NCBI RefSeq assembly: GCF_021869535.1
Contig: NW_026262668.1
Span: forward strand, 137,317,635 to 137,381,634
Reading direction: 5' to 3'
From: Mytilus californianus
Taxonomy: Eukaryota; Mollusca; Bivalvia; Mytilida; Mytilidae
DNA length: 64,000 bases
The notes below the pieces were generated by a model, which was given only the letters and a program-made list of their open reading frames with translations, searched no databases and was not told the origin of the DNA. Positions within the stretch are counted from its first letter, which is position 1; each line of letters begins with the position of its first letter. Positions 34,998-45,494 of the stretch are shown here, one piece after another. The translations under genes were made by a program, and so were the position numbers.

Positions 34998-35370
34998 GTA
35001 TCATATAAAGGCAGATTACCAAATGCTTATTTATTATCTCTTAAAAAGTTTGCTAACCATGTTAATTCAACATGTCGTATAAAGGTAGATTACTAATGTT
35101 CATTTATTATCTCTTAAAAAGTTTGTTCACAATGTAAATCCAATATGTCGTATAAAGTTAGATTAACGACGTTCCTTCAATATGTCATATAAAAGTATCT
35201 TATCGATGGTAATTCAATATGTCGTATAAGGTAGATTACCGATGTTAATGCAATATGTCGTATAAAGGTAGATTAATAATGGTAATTCAGTTAACGTATA
35301 AAGGTAGATTACCGATGCGAATGCAATATGTCGTATAAAGGTAGATTACCGATGGTAATTCAGAATGTTT
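34998..35370. repeat. Tandem array, ~37-bp unit, about eight copies
   Basis: The word GTCGTATAAAGGTAGATTAC, or variants, starts units near 34999, 35073, 35147, 35187, 35221, 35257, 35294 and 35331. The last units are about 36-37 bases apart; the first two are about 74 apart and share an extra TATTATCTCTTAAAAAGTTT block, suggesting a higher-order unit. Confidence 0.8.
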
Positions 35371-36055
35371 ATCTCTTATTTATGTCGTTGCGTAAATATT
35401 AAGACATCCTGATTGCGTATATATATATATTCATCCGATCCAATTAATATGATTCATATGACATTGTGGATCTTTCTGCATATGAAAAACACCAATAATT
35501 GAAACCTGTATGACGGAAAGAAGAAAGTAAGGCACTTCATGGAGTGTAGCAGAAAATAAGGGAAACCAAGCAGTGGAGCAGACAGTGAGGGGAAAGCATG
35601 CAGTGTTGCAAATAATACACGAAATATCAATATATTTTTGTTATAATTTGTTTTTCAAATAAAATTACAAAAATAAGGAAAATTGAATGAGACAAGAACG
35701 AATAATATCAATATATGTTCACGGCAACACATCTTAATGGTGTTCTACGGTCACAAATCTGTAATTTTTTTCTGTATTTTTAGCTTCCTTGAATTAAATA
35801 TAGTCTGTCTTAATGATGATTACAATGATATACAGCTTAAGATCCATAACGGTCAGTGTTTTTGTAATTGTCAGGTAAAAAACGGAAGTATAGCCTTTAT
35901 GATGCAAAAAAAAATGAAAATACCAAAGAAGCAATGAAATATCATAAATTAAAATATAATAGACAACATAATGATCAAACAAACAAGAAAAAACTAAAAT
36001 TAAAAGTTTTATTGTCTTAACTTAAATACAAATCTATAACTGTAACAGTATAAAA
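35371..36055. other. No supported gene
   Basis: Frames at 35683-35937 (plus) and 35794-35982 (minus) overlap and lack domains. A short (TA)n lies at 35418-35432. Confidence 0.4.
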
Positions 36056-36692
36056 TTGAGAATGGAAATGGGGAATATGTCAAAGAGACAACAACCCGAC
36101 CAAAGAGCAGAAAACAGCCGAAGGCCACCAATGGGTCTTCAACACAGCGAGAAAATCCCGCACCCGGAGGCGGGCTTCAGCTGGCCCCTAGATAAAAATG
36201 TGTACTAGTTCAGTGAAAATTGACATCATACTAAACTCCAAAAAATATAAATGAACTAAAATTAAAAAAAAAATACAAGACTAACAAAGGCCAGAGGCTC
36301 CTGACTTGGGACAGGCGCTAAAATGCGGCGGGGTTAAACATGTTTTGTGAGATCTCAACCCTCCCCCTATACCTCTAGCCAATGTAGAATAAACAAACAC
36401 ACAGCAATATGCACAGTAAAACTCAGTTTAAAATAAGTCCGAGTCCGATATCAGAATAGGTAACAAAAGAAACTAAGCAAAATGACAATGATACATAAAT
36501 TAACAAATGACTACTAACAGTTACTGACATGCCAGCTCCAGACTACAATTAAACTGATTGAAAGATTATATCTTCATCATATGAAAATCAAGCACAATCC
36601 CTCCCGTTAGGGGTTTAGTATCATATCATCATAAATATATGAGAAGAACATAACCCGTATCATGCAGACAACTGGTTTTAGAACAAATGTGT
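36056..36692 (-). repeat. 3' tail of Penelope-like family 2
   Basis: On the minus strand it runs from the RT stop to TTTCCATTCTCAATTTTATA. Landmarks in that direction: ACGGGTTATGTTCTTCTCAT, ACTAAACCCCTAACGGGAGG, GTCTGGAGCTGGCATGTCAG, AGGGGGAGGGTTGAGATCTC, AACATGTTTAACCCCGCCGC, AAGTCAGGAGCCTCTGGCC and CGGGTTGTTGTCTCTTTGAC. It matches the insert at 62375-63058 along its whole length. Confidence 0.9.
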
Positions 36693-37189
36693 TTATTTCC
36701 GATGCAAAGACCCTATGAGTGAATCAATATCAATACCAAAATATACCATCTTCAATGACCTGACAACAGTATCGTAACTATATCCCTTATGAATAAGCCT
36801 GTTTAAAGGTTTGGTTAGCTTTTGAGGTGAATGCCGACATTTTTGTGCTTTGAAAAGAATATTACCATAAAAGATTGGATGTGAAATACCTGAACGTATG
36901 AGATGTCTGCATGTTGATTTATATTTTACGAATAATGCCCTTGTACCGATGATAAAATTTAATAAAGGTTTTGACTAGTTTGTGATATTGAAAACCCTGG
37001 TGTTATAATTTTTCAGTTATACAGAGATTTCTTTCGTTAAAATCAAATACGTTGTTACATACACGAGCGAATCGAACAAGCTTAGATATATAAACACCAT
37101 ACGATGGTGACAAGGGAACGTCACCATCTAAAAATAGATAATTAACAGTAGGAAATTAAAGATCATCTCTTTTATCATAACTAGATGTG
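36693..37189 (-). pseudogene. Penelope-like RT, C-terminal part, family 2
   Basis: On the minus strand the text gives YDKRDD, then LDGDVPLSPSYGVYISKLVR, ARVCNNVFDFNERNLCITEK, and after a frame change CRHLIRSGISHPIFYGNILF, KLTKPLNRLIHKGYSYDTVV and a stop at 36695-36693. The same succession is seen in family 1 copies (for example 55500-55962), so it is the last third of a Penelope-like RT protein, without the catalytic core. The 5' truncation falls at the conserved YDKRDD segment. At least one frameshift and one stop inactivate it. Confidence 0.85.
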
Positions 37190-39439
37190 ATTAGACGTAT
37201 TTTAGGTTAACGGGTTTAACGTGTGTTGTTGGACTGCAGTTATATTTGTCTGTCTGAAGTTTATCCCACACCTCTATTATCAATTTTGACATATTTCATA
37301 TCTGTTATATCTTATTCTGAGTAATATATAGGGAACAAATTGTCCACATATTGCTTAACTGTTTACCATCACGGAACAACTGTGTACACCCCGGATTTAG
37401 TGGGATTCGTTCAGCTCTATCATTTCACCATTGGGGTCGTTGGAGAACTTAACTTTTCGACAAAAGAGCTTTATAAGTTATGGGGGTTAACTTAGCTAAC
37501 TAATTATATGGAGCAGGACTAATTGATTTTTGAGGCTTTTTATGCATTGAGTTAGATACATGTTTCACATGGACATTACATATGTTCATGTCATATACTC
37601 TGAATGGAGATGCTGTTTGTAATTTGATAGTATAGAGGCAAATTATCCAGTTTATGGCAGAATTTTGTCCATATCAGTACTGTATGCTGTTCGAACTTCC
37701 AGTTATTGTGTGCACTCAGGACAATGCATTGCTCATTATACCACCATCTGTATGTTCGTCTGTCTGTCACAGTTTAGTTTCAAGATTATTAACAGAGAAC
37801 AGCTGCATGAACTTTATCGAAATTTTCATTACGTTTTTGGGCCACAAAACACAATTTAGGTTCGATTTTTGACATTTATCCTTTTACATTTCTAGAGTTA
37901 TGATCGTTGATATTTCAAGCGTTTGTGGTTTCCAGTTGATGAATAGATTATACACAAAATAGATTGTTCTCGACCATTATATTGGAGACCAAGATCGATT
38001 TATCTTCTTTTTTCATTTTTTCGTTTGGTTTCTTTTATCGTTTTAATCGTTCTAGACTTATTTCCTTGGATGTTTACAAATTATGTGATTTCCTAATAAA
38101 AATAGATATTCATGAAATTGATTTTCATTTTGTGGGTGTATTAGACCGAAAACTTTATGTAAAATTTTATTTTTGACATGTTTTCTTTAAACGTACAAGA
38201 GTTTTGGCCCTGATTGTTTGTAAAAAAAAAATTTAGAATGTAGTTTTATGGATATTTTGAAAACCATGCGACTAAACGCCTTTCCTTGATCGTTGGGAAA
38301 GTAGAACATTTTGTGGACGGTGAAGGAATCTGTGATATCATAGAAACTTATTCTATTTATTGTTATGCTAAAACTTATGATTTTGTTACGTTTTTACCGG
38401 TATTTTAGAGTCAAGTGCTTTTCTTAACTGATTGTTTATTCACGTCTTTTCCACTAATCGATATTAAATTATTCTTAAAAGCACACGTATAACTCTGCGA
38501 CGTACAACATTTTAATCCTGGTATCTATGATGAGTTTTTTTTACATGTTGTCAGTCGGAAATACATTAAGTGCATGGCTATCTTGATTTTTTTTTAAACT
38601 TCATTAGGGTTATTTGGTGTTACTGGTATATCATCGAAAGCTTTTTATCATATTTCTTTTTTCAGCTTTCTAGAGCTTGACATATTGCATAAATATTATA
38701 AATTGTAAATTTTCAAATATTTTAAATATTCATGTCTGTTGGAGCAGTTTTTGTGTAAAGAATCGACCACTGTTGATGAAGTCCGTAAAGTGTGAACATG
38801 CACAATCGTTACGTTTTAATTGATGTATGTAAACGCCTTACGACGGAGCAGAGGGTAAGTTACAGACATGCTTAAAAAAGTTAACATGTTAATTCTACAT
38901 TTGTTATAAAATGATCTTCAATGATTCACAAATATCTGTATTGGCTCTGCTAACCCTAAAGAATAGATTGCATTTTCTCACTATATACATGACTTATAAG
39001 GGTTGCACTGTATTATTTAGGATTTATGAGGATAATTATGACTACTTCATCATTTATATAGATTTGTAATGATGGGCAAATGTACTGTTGAAACGGTAGA
39101 TTTCAGATTATTCCTATTGGCGACCAAATGCGTTTATAAGATAGCAATTGGAGAGACGTCGAATGTTATCACTATCGTGTGAATGATTGCGTTATTATGA
39201 TACAACTCCATTATAAGGATTTCAGAACTTAGACATTCTCATGAATTAACACAAATAATAAGACTCCAACTGGAAAGTTTTGAAAATGTATTTCAATTCA
39301 AAATACAACCTAATGAAAAGTCAATTATCTAGATAGGACATATGAATGATTTTAGTTATGTTCTTTGTGTTTTTTCTTTTTCTTTTAATCAATTCACATG
39401 CAAGTACACCAGCCTCAGTTTGGATTAAAGAAATTAAAA
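37190..39439. other. No supported gene; old repeat traces
   Basis: At 37650-38170 the words CATTGCTCATTATACCACC, GTTCGTCTGTCTGTCACAG and repeated A/T-rich sentences around ATTTTTGACAT recall a diffuse bivalve repeat, but I cannot delimit it. Overlapping frames at 37654-37872 and 37665-37859 are not convincing. At 38495-38545 a piece of the ribozyme-bearing repeat lies in plus orientation with its core decayed. Confidence 0.4.
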
Positions 39440-39600
39440 GTCAACAAAGACATCAGGCTTGTAAGTACGCCAGACGCGCATTTCCTCTACATAAGAATCA
39501 TCAGTAGCTCTCAAATCAAAACCATTGGGTTTCAAATTAATGACGAAATTGAGAGATACCGAAAAACCATCATTAAGAAGAAGTTGTGCCAAATCGAACC
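39440..39600 (-). repeat. Second copy of the hammerhead-bearing repeat
   Basis: On the plus strand: TAAGTACGCCAGACGCGCAT, TTCCTCTACATAAGAATCAT, CAGTAGCTCTCAAATCAAAA, and TGACGAAATTGAGAGATACC. It is diverged from 34230-34400 but collinear with it. Confidence 0.65.
39465..39504 (-). ncRNA. Hammerhead-like core, diverged copy
   Basis: On the minus strand: CTGATGA (39504-39498), TTCT, loop TATGT, AGAG, GAAA (39484-39481), TGC, seven-base loop, GCG, UA (39467-39466). Compared with the copy at 34253, stem II changes GTCT/AGAC to TTCT/AGAG (two substitutions on opposite strands leaving a T-G wobble) and stem III changes one base, also giving a wobble. All core bases are kept. As in the first copy, no stem I is evident next to the core. 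Confidence 0.4.
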
Positions 39601-40364
39601 AATGTAACTGATGTCTTTTATAGAAATGCCTTCTATAGAAATACCTTAGTGATTAAATTTATGACCACTAAATTTATAGAAATGGCTCAAAACTGTTATA
39701 ACAAAACGAGATACGTTATGCTAGTTTATAAAGTGCTATTTGTGTTAGAAAAATATACTAGGTCTGACGAATAAAACAACGTAACTGTTTTCTACAAAGG
39801 AACATAATTACAAATCAATAACTGCTGAAGTTTTTGCTCATTTACCAATCCTATAACTATACCCAATAGGGGCACATACCAATTTACATATAATGAAAAC
39901 AAATTATATCTTTACTCATTTGTCTTACTGAACATAAGAAACATAGAAAATGATACACCTACTACTTGGTAGAAATTAATATATATTGCCACATATAATC
40001 AAACAGAAAAACAACTTACTTTTTATGAGAATACAAAACAAACTTGGTAATAGCCATTTGATATATGAAAAAAAATGATTACAGATTAAATGTTCGAACA
40101 TGCACTGGGAAGATAAAGAGACAAAATCAAGGTAACCAGTGGCTTGAACTGTTCGGCCACGAGTTATATATTTTCTATATTAATATACTTATAGAAGAGA
40201 AGCTATCTTTCCTAACACAAACACTCTTCCCTCAGGTTTTTATGGAAGAATGACTGAAATCAACACTACACAGATTTTACGGCTACCATCACGAAAGAAT
40301 GTCCGGTACGATGACCAGGGACATCTTTTCGCAGTTTTAGATCCTTTGTAGATCCTTTTTAAGC
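39601..40364. other. No supported gene
   Basis: Short plus frames at 39586-39774 and 40065-40253, no domain. The words AAATGCCTTCTATAGAAAT and ATTTATAGAAATGGC form a small local repetition near 39625-39685. Confidence 0.4.
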
Positions 40365-40625
40365 ATTAACAAAAATACCGAACTCCAAGGTATATTAAAA
40401 AAGGAGGAAGTAAACGCTGACTTCAAAACAACGAAAACAATGGAAAACAATTGTGAACAATGACTACAGACACCTTTGCATAGTTTTAGATCCTTTCATA
40501 TTCTTGACTTGGTACAGGCACTTTCTGAAAAACATTGGTGGTTTAGACATGGTTATATATATATATAGCTAGCTAAACCTTCATTGTAGGACAGTCGTTT
40601 ATAGTTTTGTTATAATGAAAAAAAT
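40365..40625 (+). repeat. Interspersed repeat family B, diverged
   Basis: AACAAAAATACCGAACTCCA, GGAGGAAGTAAACG, CATATTCTTGACTTGGTACA, ATATAGCTAGCTAAACCTTC and GACAGTCGTTTATAGTT keep the family order, with an internal partial duplication of the TTTTAGATCCTTT block (40335-40350 and 40480-40495). Confidence 0.7.
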
Positions 40626-40704
40626 AGGTGAGCAACCCAAAGTCATAATTGGTTAACGTGACAATAACTGGGATCCAGCAGCCTAAACTGTACAAACATA
40701 CATT

Positions 40705-41330
40705 ACAGCATACAAACACAACTGACTTAAAAAGTCAAACAAACATACGAATAAATCTGACAAAGACGCCAACAAAAATGTTTTTTTGTAGTTGATGATA
40801 CATACAGTATAGTAAAACATAGTTTCTAAGAAACAATGGTTTACTATACTGTGTGTACTATCAACTATTTATTTTGTGTATACTATATATTTAGTAATTT
40901 TGCGGCAAAATACAACTCGACATTTGTTATTGTTGGTCATTTCACTCAGTTGTGTTCTAACCTTTTTCCTGACAGTAAAATTGCATCAAGTATATATAAT
41001 GTACATGTCATATGTTAAGTTTGAAAATGTCATTCACGCAAAATCTCCTCCTCAGCTGTAACAGCTGTGGGGAAGATGTCCCTCATTGAAGGTTTCAGAG
41101 GTTTACAGGTATGGTTTCTTACAGACATACAAACACAACTGACCTAAAAATTCGAAAACACATAAAAAAATAAATCTGACAAAGATACCAACAAAAAGTT
41201 GTTAGTACATACTGTATAGAAAACATAATTTCATGTACACTTTCCCGATAAAGATCAAATTAAGTAAAATATAATGACAAGGGTATACAAAATGAAAGCA
41301 ACACTTTGAAAAACTCATGCATCCGAATAA
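40705..41330. repeat. Family I repeats, two direct copies plus a linked family F trace
   Basis: CATACAAACACAACTGAC, then a short A/C-rich stretch, AATAAATCTGACAAAGA and CCAACAAAAA occur at 40709-40780 and again at 41126-41200. The second copy continues to TTTCCCGATAAAGATC and ends in a degenerate family F block (AACTCATGCATCCGAATA). The reverse-oriented counterpart is at 45200-45350 next to family F at 44835, so I and F are probably parts of one longer element. Confidence 0.6.
40790..40866. repeat. Hairpin palindrome, 38-bp arms, 1-nt centre
   Basis: 40790-40827 pairs with 40829-40866 around a single A at 40828. I count three mismatches and two G-T wobbles over 38 positions. The left arm includes ACAGTATAGTAAA and the right arm TTTACTATACTGT. 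It sits at the edge of a family I repeat, whose other copy (41122 onward) has only one arm. Confidence 0.9.
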
Positions 41331-42321
41331 TAGCTCTGAACCCACTCACATCAGAAACAAATGGTCTGATCTGAAAATGTACCCATTGTATTCCTTATCA
41401 GTACATGTCACACCTGAGTCTGGATTCGAATGACTATAGTAAAGCAGGCATAGGATACACATCAGGTCTAGCTCTAATTTCAAGAGATTTCCTTGTTGCT
41501 TTTCCTTGGTAGGTAGATCCCCAATTGATAATGGACTTTGGAAAAATAGGTAGACTATAGTCGCTTCTTATCCCCCCTCCCTCCCCCCAAAATTTAAAGG
41601 TAACATTTTGTTAAGATAAACGATTAAAAACTTGTGGTTGGTCCTTTTAGCTTTATTATGGATCCATGACCTTGCCAATTAACCATCACATCAATGGTAA
41701 ATGTACTAATATAAACACTGAAACAAGCGGCGACAACGTGTATGGTCATCTTTCCAATAACTCAACATACAAGGATATCACATGAGCAAAGTTCATAAAA
41801 AGAAACACTTCCGAATAAATTTAAAATATAATGCTTTATTGCTACTTTTTAAACATTTAGAAAACAAAATCAATGGCTTAGGTCAGTTATTTTGCGCAAT
41901 CTGATTTAATCTGAAATTTGTTGTAAAAAAATGTGTTTTCTGAATATGAATGAAAGATCAGGGTTATGCGCTAACGACACGGCATTCCAACAACACAAAT
42001 AAATAAAAAAAACATCAAGAGAGCAAATTACAGTCTTCAACAACCGACAATTATCCAAACAATATTTCAAGCTCTTAATCAGATCAATTTTCTTACAGTT
42101 GTAAATAAATTTAATTTTCAAGAAAACCTACAAAAGTGCACTTTCTATGTTAACAAACAAATTTTCAACAAAGGTTTTTATATCGGTCGATCAAAAGGCT
42201 ACTGGTTTAACACAAGTTAGTTCATTTTCGTCTAAAACGATCATATTGATGATGAACACTATCTAAAAAATCATGTTTAGTCTTTTAGTGAATTTTGAGA
42301 CTGACTTTTGCGGTAAATTCA
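41331..42321. other. No supported gene
   Basis: A C-rich run (41573-41588) and a short minus frame (41906-42121) without domain. Nothing else recognised. Confidence 0.4.
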
Positions 42322-42477
42322 GTACTGTTCAGACAATTTGCTTGCAGTCGATTCAGTACTGTTCAATAGCCGTTAAGACAATTCAGTATGTTGGTGATGT
42401 GTACATGTAGATACCAATTACTGAACATGGACTGAACTAGATCTGAATTGACTGCAAGCGAATTGTCTGAACAGTAC
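42322..42477. repeat. Inverted repeat, 35-bp arms, 86-nt spacer
   Basis: 42322-42356 and 42443-42477 are reverse complements with two mismatches; the arms contain GTACTGTTCAGACAATT and CTTGCAGTC. Inside the spacer ATTCAGTACTGTTCA-type words recur in both orientations, so the structure is made of nested copies of one short word. Confidence 0.85.
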
Positions 42478-42620
42478 CGAGTTCACTGAGGTGGATAAGT
42501 CTGAAAATGTACTGAAAGACTGAATATACGACATAATAATGTATTGTAAAGTCTTTTAAGAGCTGTTAATATCAAAATGACCCTTTCAAAATTGTTTTAC
42601 TAGTAGTCTTCACCCGGGTA

Positions 42621-42621
<1 letters not shown>

Positions 42622-42662
<41 letters not shown>
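42622..42662. repeat. (AT)n microsatellite
   Basis: An almost uninterrupted AT dinucleotide run of about 40 bases with one C. Confidence 0.95.
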
Positions 42663-42665
<3 letters not shown>

Positions 42666-44834
42666 ATGCCTCTCCTGATGACGAAAGTTTTGTTTTATAA
42701 ATGATCATTAATTCCTTCGAGGAATGTTTATTGTTGCAAGTGAATGAATGTTTAAGTCTTCCCGTATTTAACTTTCCTAAAATAGAACATATGATCTAAG
42801 CCTTTAGAAAAGACAAAGGAGAGGGTGAGTAGATTTTACTATGAAAATGTTATTAATGTAAATAAGGAAGCTTTAACTTCCTTTGTATTGAACATCACCG
42901 TTCCATATATCGTATACTGGACCGGCACTGCTGGCTGATTATAATATTTTACTGTGACATCATGATTTTAACAAAAAGTGTTCACATTTTGAGATGGTAA
43001 ATGGCTAAAAAATAATAAGAATATCATGCTTCTCACCCGGTATTCAAGAATAAAACTACCAAAAATTTGTTTAAGTAATTATTTAAAGAAGATTTTACAG
43101 AGCATAATATCATACATATATATACTTCGTCTGAAATTTAGCCCAACAATGTTAGAATTGCAAATTTGCGATAGCAAATATTTGTTCTTCCCTTAGGGAG
43201 ATTTGAATATATATATAATATGCAAAGATGAAATAACAACAGCATAGGTATCAGATGTAACAATAAGTCAATTGCCAAGAACAAAGTTTTGGAGAGCAAT
43301 TCTTAAAATTCTTCACTTTATAAATAATATTCAGTTCTGCAAATGGAATCATACTACCTAAATAAATCAGTATATTTGTGTTAAATTTTAGTCAGGCTTT
43401 TGATTTATTTATGATATGTATATCCCTGTTGTAAAAGTTTGTTAAAATTTGATCAAATTTGATTATTTCTCATTGCTTATGACTAATATTTTAATATTTT
43501 ACATAATCAACTCTTACTAATTCTTTATATCGTATTTAAGTTAAAAAAAAGAAAAGTAAAATTTAAATTTAATAACGCACATACCTTGTCATGAAGTAGC
43601 GATAAACATTAAATACAAAATCTTTTAAAAACTATTTATTGATCTGAAACAAACGGTATAGATAACTGTTATCATAAATGGTTATTTAAAGTTTTCTATA
43701 TATAAATTTGGTACTGGCCATTTACATTTTATTTTCACAATAAATCGTTAAGTTTTATATTGCCACTTACCTTTATTATTAAACAATTAAGGTTCGATCC
43801 TCACCGACTACAAATGGGAAATAGATAGAGCCAAAAATAATTCAATATTCAGTCTGGCGATGTCTTAATTATATAAAAATTCATATCCCATTCACGTTCT
43901 GAAGCAGTTTTGATTAAAACTGACAAAGCTTGTTAACCTAATTCGAGACTCTGATTACGGCTGATTGATACAATGTTGTTCCGGTCTCATTTTCTTTTTG
44001 GCAGAGTATGTATACGTTTTGACATGGCTAGTTGGGTATTAATGAAGCTTCTGTTAAAACAGGGGTAATTAAGAATTTGTTACCTGGGTAAGTTCATATA
44101 TTGGTATAAATATATGTTTCAGTAATACATTTAAAATAATTAGCTTTTATGCATCACAGAGAAAATAGTATTGAAGAAGCATCAATGCTTCTGAATAAAC
44201 TTTGCTTCAAAAGTTATACACACGAAAGGTCAATAAAACTGTCCCTTTATTAGATGTAAGAAACTTTAAGGTTATTAGAAATATGCATCAAGATTTAAAT
44301 TACAAATTCTTCCCTACAATTAATCTAATTTTTGTGTGTATTCGAATATAATTGTACTTTCTATTCTCGACTTTGATAAAAACATAACATAACAGACATT
44401 TTCTCGTTCTATAGATACGTATCTTAAATATATTTTAAAAAAATCATTAAATTTTAAATAAATTCAGGTTTGTAAATTGTTTGCGGTATACATACTATTA
44501 AAATCTCATTAACTGGCCAAAAAACATTATCATCATTGCTTAAATCAGCCCCGGTGTTCGTACTTTTAACATTACTAATAGTACAATAAGTATAACGTTG
44601 TATCAAAACTTCATTATTAGCCCTCGTCATGGATTTCTGGTTGTAATAACTACCATTTTGATGCATTTTAAAATATTGTCTTGGAATAAGTTCTGAAATT
44701 TTAAAAACCGTATCAAGGGGACAAGGAGACAACGATCTGTATACTACAGAATACAAGTTTTCAATTTACTCTATACATCAACAATTTTGAAAACTATATG
44801 AAACTCGATATGGTACCGATTATATTTTGTTATT
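42663..44834. other. No supported gene except a weak candidate frame
   Basis: Very AT-rich. No repeat family recognisable on either strand. The frame at 44454-44756 is listed separately. Confidence 0.4.
44454..44756 (-). CDS. Weak candidate coding frame, unknown product
   Basis: A 100-codon minus frame whose residue mix (balanced Asn, Ser, Thr, Ile, Tyr, with charged residues) looks less like AT-noise than its neighbours. Example segment: NEVLIQRYTYCTISNVKS. I recognise no domain, signal peptide or membrane segment and cannot place splice sites. It could be an exon or chance. Confidence 0.12.
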   Translation of the reverse strand: MYSVVYRSLSPCPLDTVFKISELIPRQYFKMHQNGSYYNQKSMTRANNEVLIQRYTYCTISNVKSTNTGADLSNDDNVFWPVNEILIVCIPQTIYKPEFI

Positions 44835-44965
44835 TTTAGGTCATATAGCTCTTCAACTGTTTTAGTTCTGATACATCTTTGGCTTTCAAATTTTTGGCTT
44901 TTGAGAGTTCCTGATGAAGGTAACTCAAGAAAAGCACTTCGGACGCATGAAATGTATTACGTGTT
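44835..44965 (+). repeat. Interspersed repeat family F
   Basis: GGTCATATAGCTCTTCAACT, GTTTTAGTTCTGATACATCT, GAGTTCCTGATGAAGGTAAC, TCAAGAAAAGCACTTCGGAC and GCATGAAATGTATTACGTGT. It is the mirror-oriented relative of 11160-11285. CTGATGA is at 44911-44917 and GAAA at 44929-44932. Confidence 0.7.
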
Positions 44966-45094
44966 GTTTTCCATTTTGTATACTACAAAATAGTTGTTGT
45001 CAATTGACTCTATATGAAACTCGATATTGTACCGGTACACTATCAGTTTGATGAAAGATAGACACCTACTTTGAAGTCATACCAAACCATAAGG

Positions 45095-45350
45095 AGTTGA
45101 CTCTTTTTGTGCATCCAGCTTTCGGGTTTTTTGCTTTGGGCGTTCTTTGTGCGGGTAGGTCCAGAGGTGCGATTCGGACGCTAGAGATTTTTAAAGCGTT
45201 TTTCCCCATTTTGTATACCCTTGAATTTACATTTTGTTTAATTTGTACTTTATCGGGAAAGTGTATATATGTCATGCTGTATGTACTACAAACTACGAAG
45301 CTTTGTTTGCGTCTTTGTCAGATTTATTTGTATGCTTGTTTGGATTTTTG
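45095..45350 (+). repeat. Family F/I composite, diverged
   Basis: A decayed family F block (GTTCTTTGTGCGGGTAGGTC, AGAGGTGCGATTCGGACGCT) is followed by the complement of family I: ATTTTGTATACCCTTG, CTTTATCGGGAAAGTGTA, GTCTTTGTCAGATTTATTTG. Frames at 45097-45351 and 45234-45443 run through it and are not genes. Confidence 0.6.
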
Positions 45351-45354
45351 ATAC

Positions 45355-45450
45355 AAGTGGGAGGTTTAGCTAGTTATAAAACCAGATCTAACTCACAATT
45401 TCTTCGGAAAATGTCTGTACCAATTCAGGAATATAACAGTTGATTTCCAT
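45355..45450 (-). repeat. Interspersed repeat family B, reverse fragment
   Basis: ACAAGTGGGAGGTTTAGCTA, GTTATAAAACCAGATC, CGGAAAATGTCTGTACCAAT and CAGGAATATAACAGTTG are the complement of the central blocks of family B. Confidence 0.75.
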
Positions 45451-45462
45451 AAACTGTTGAAC

Positions 45463-45494
45463 CCATAAACTGGGTTGATATGCCCAGTTTATGG
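45463..45494. repeat. 12-bp perfect hairpin at the 5' edge of a Penelope-like copy
   Basis: CCATAAACTGGG (45463-45474), an 8-base loop, then CCCAGTTTATGG (45483-45494). The right arm overlaps the first recognisable bases of the Penelope-like copy (AGTTTATG). Confidence 0.85.
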
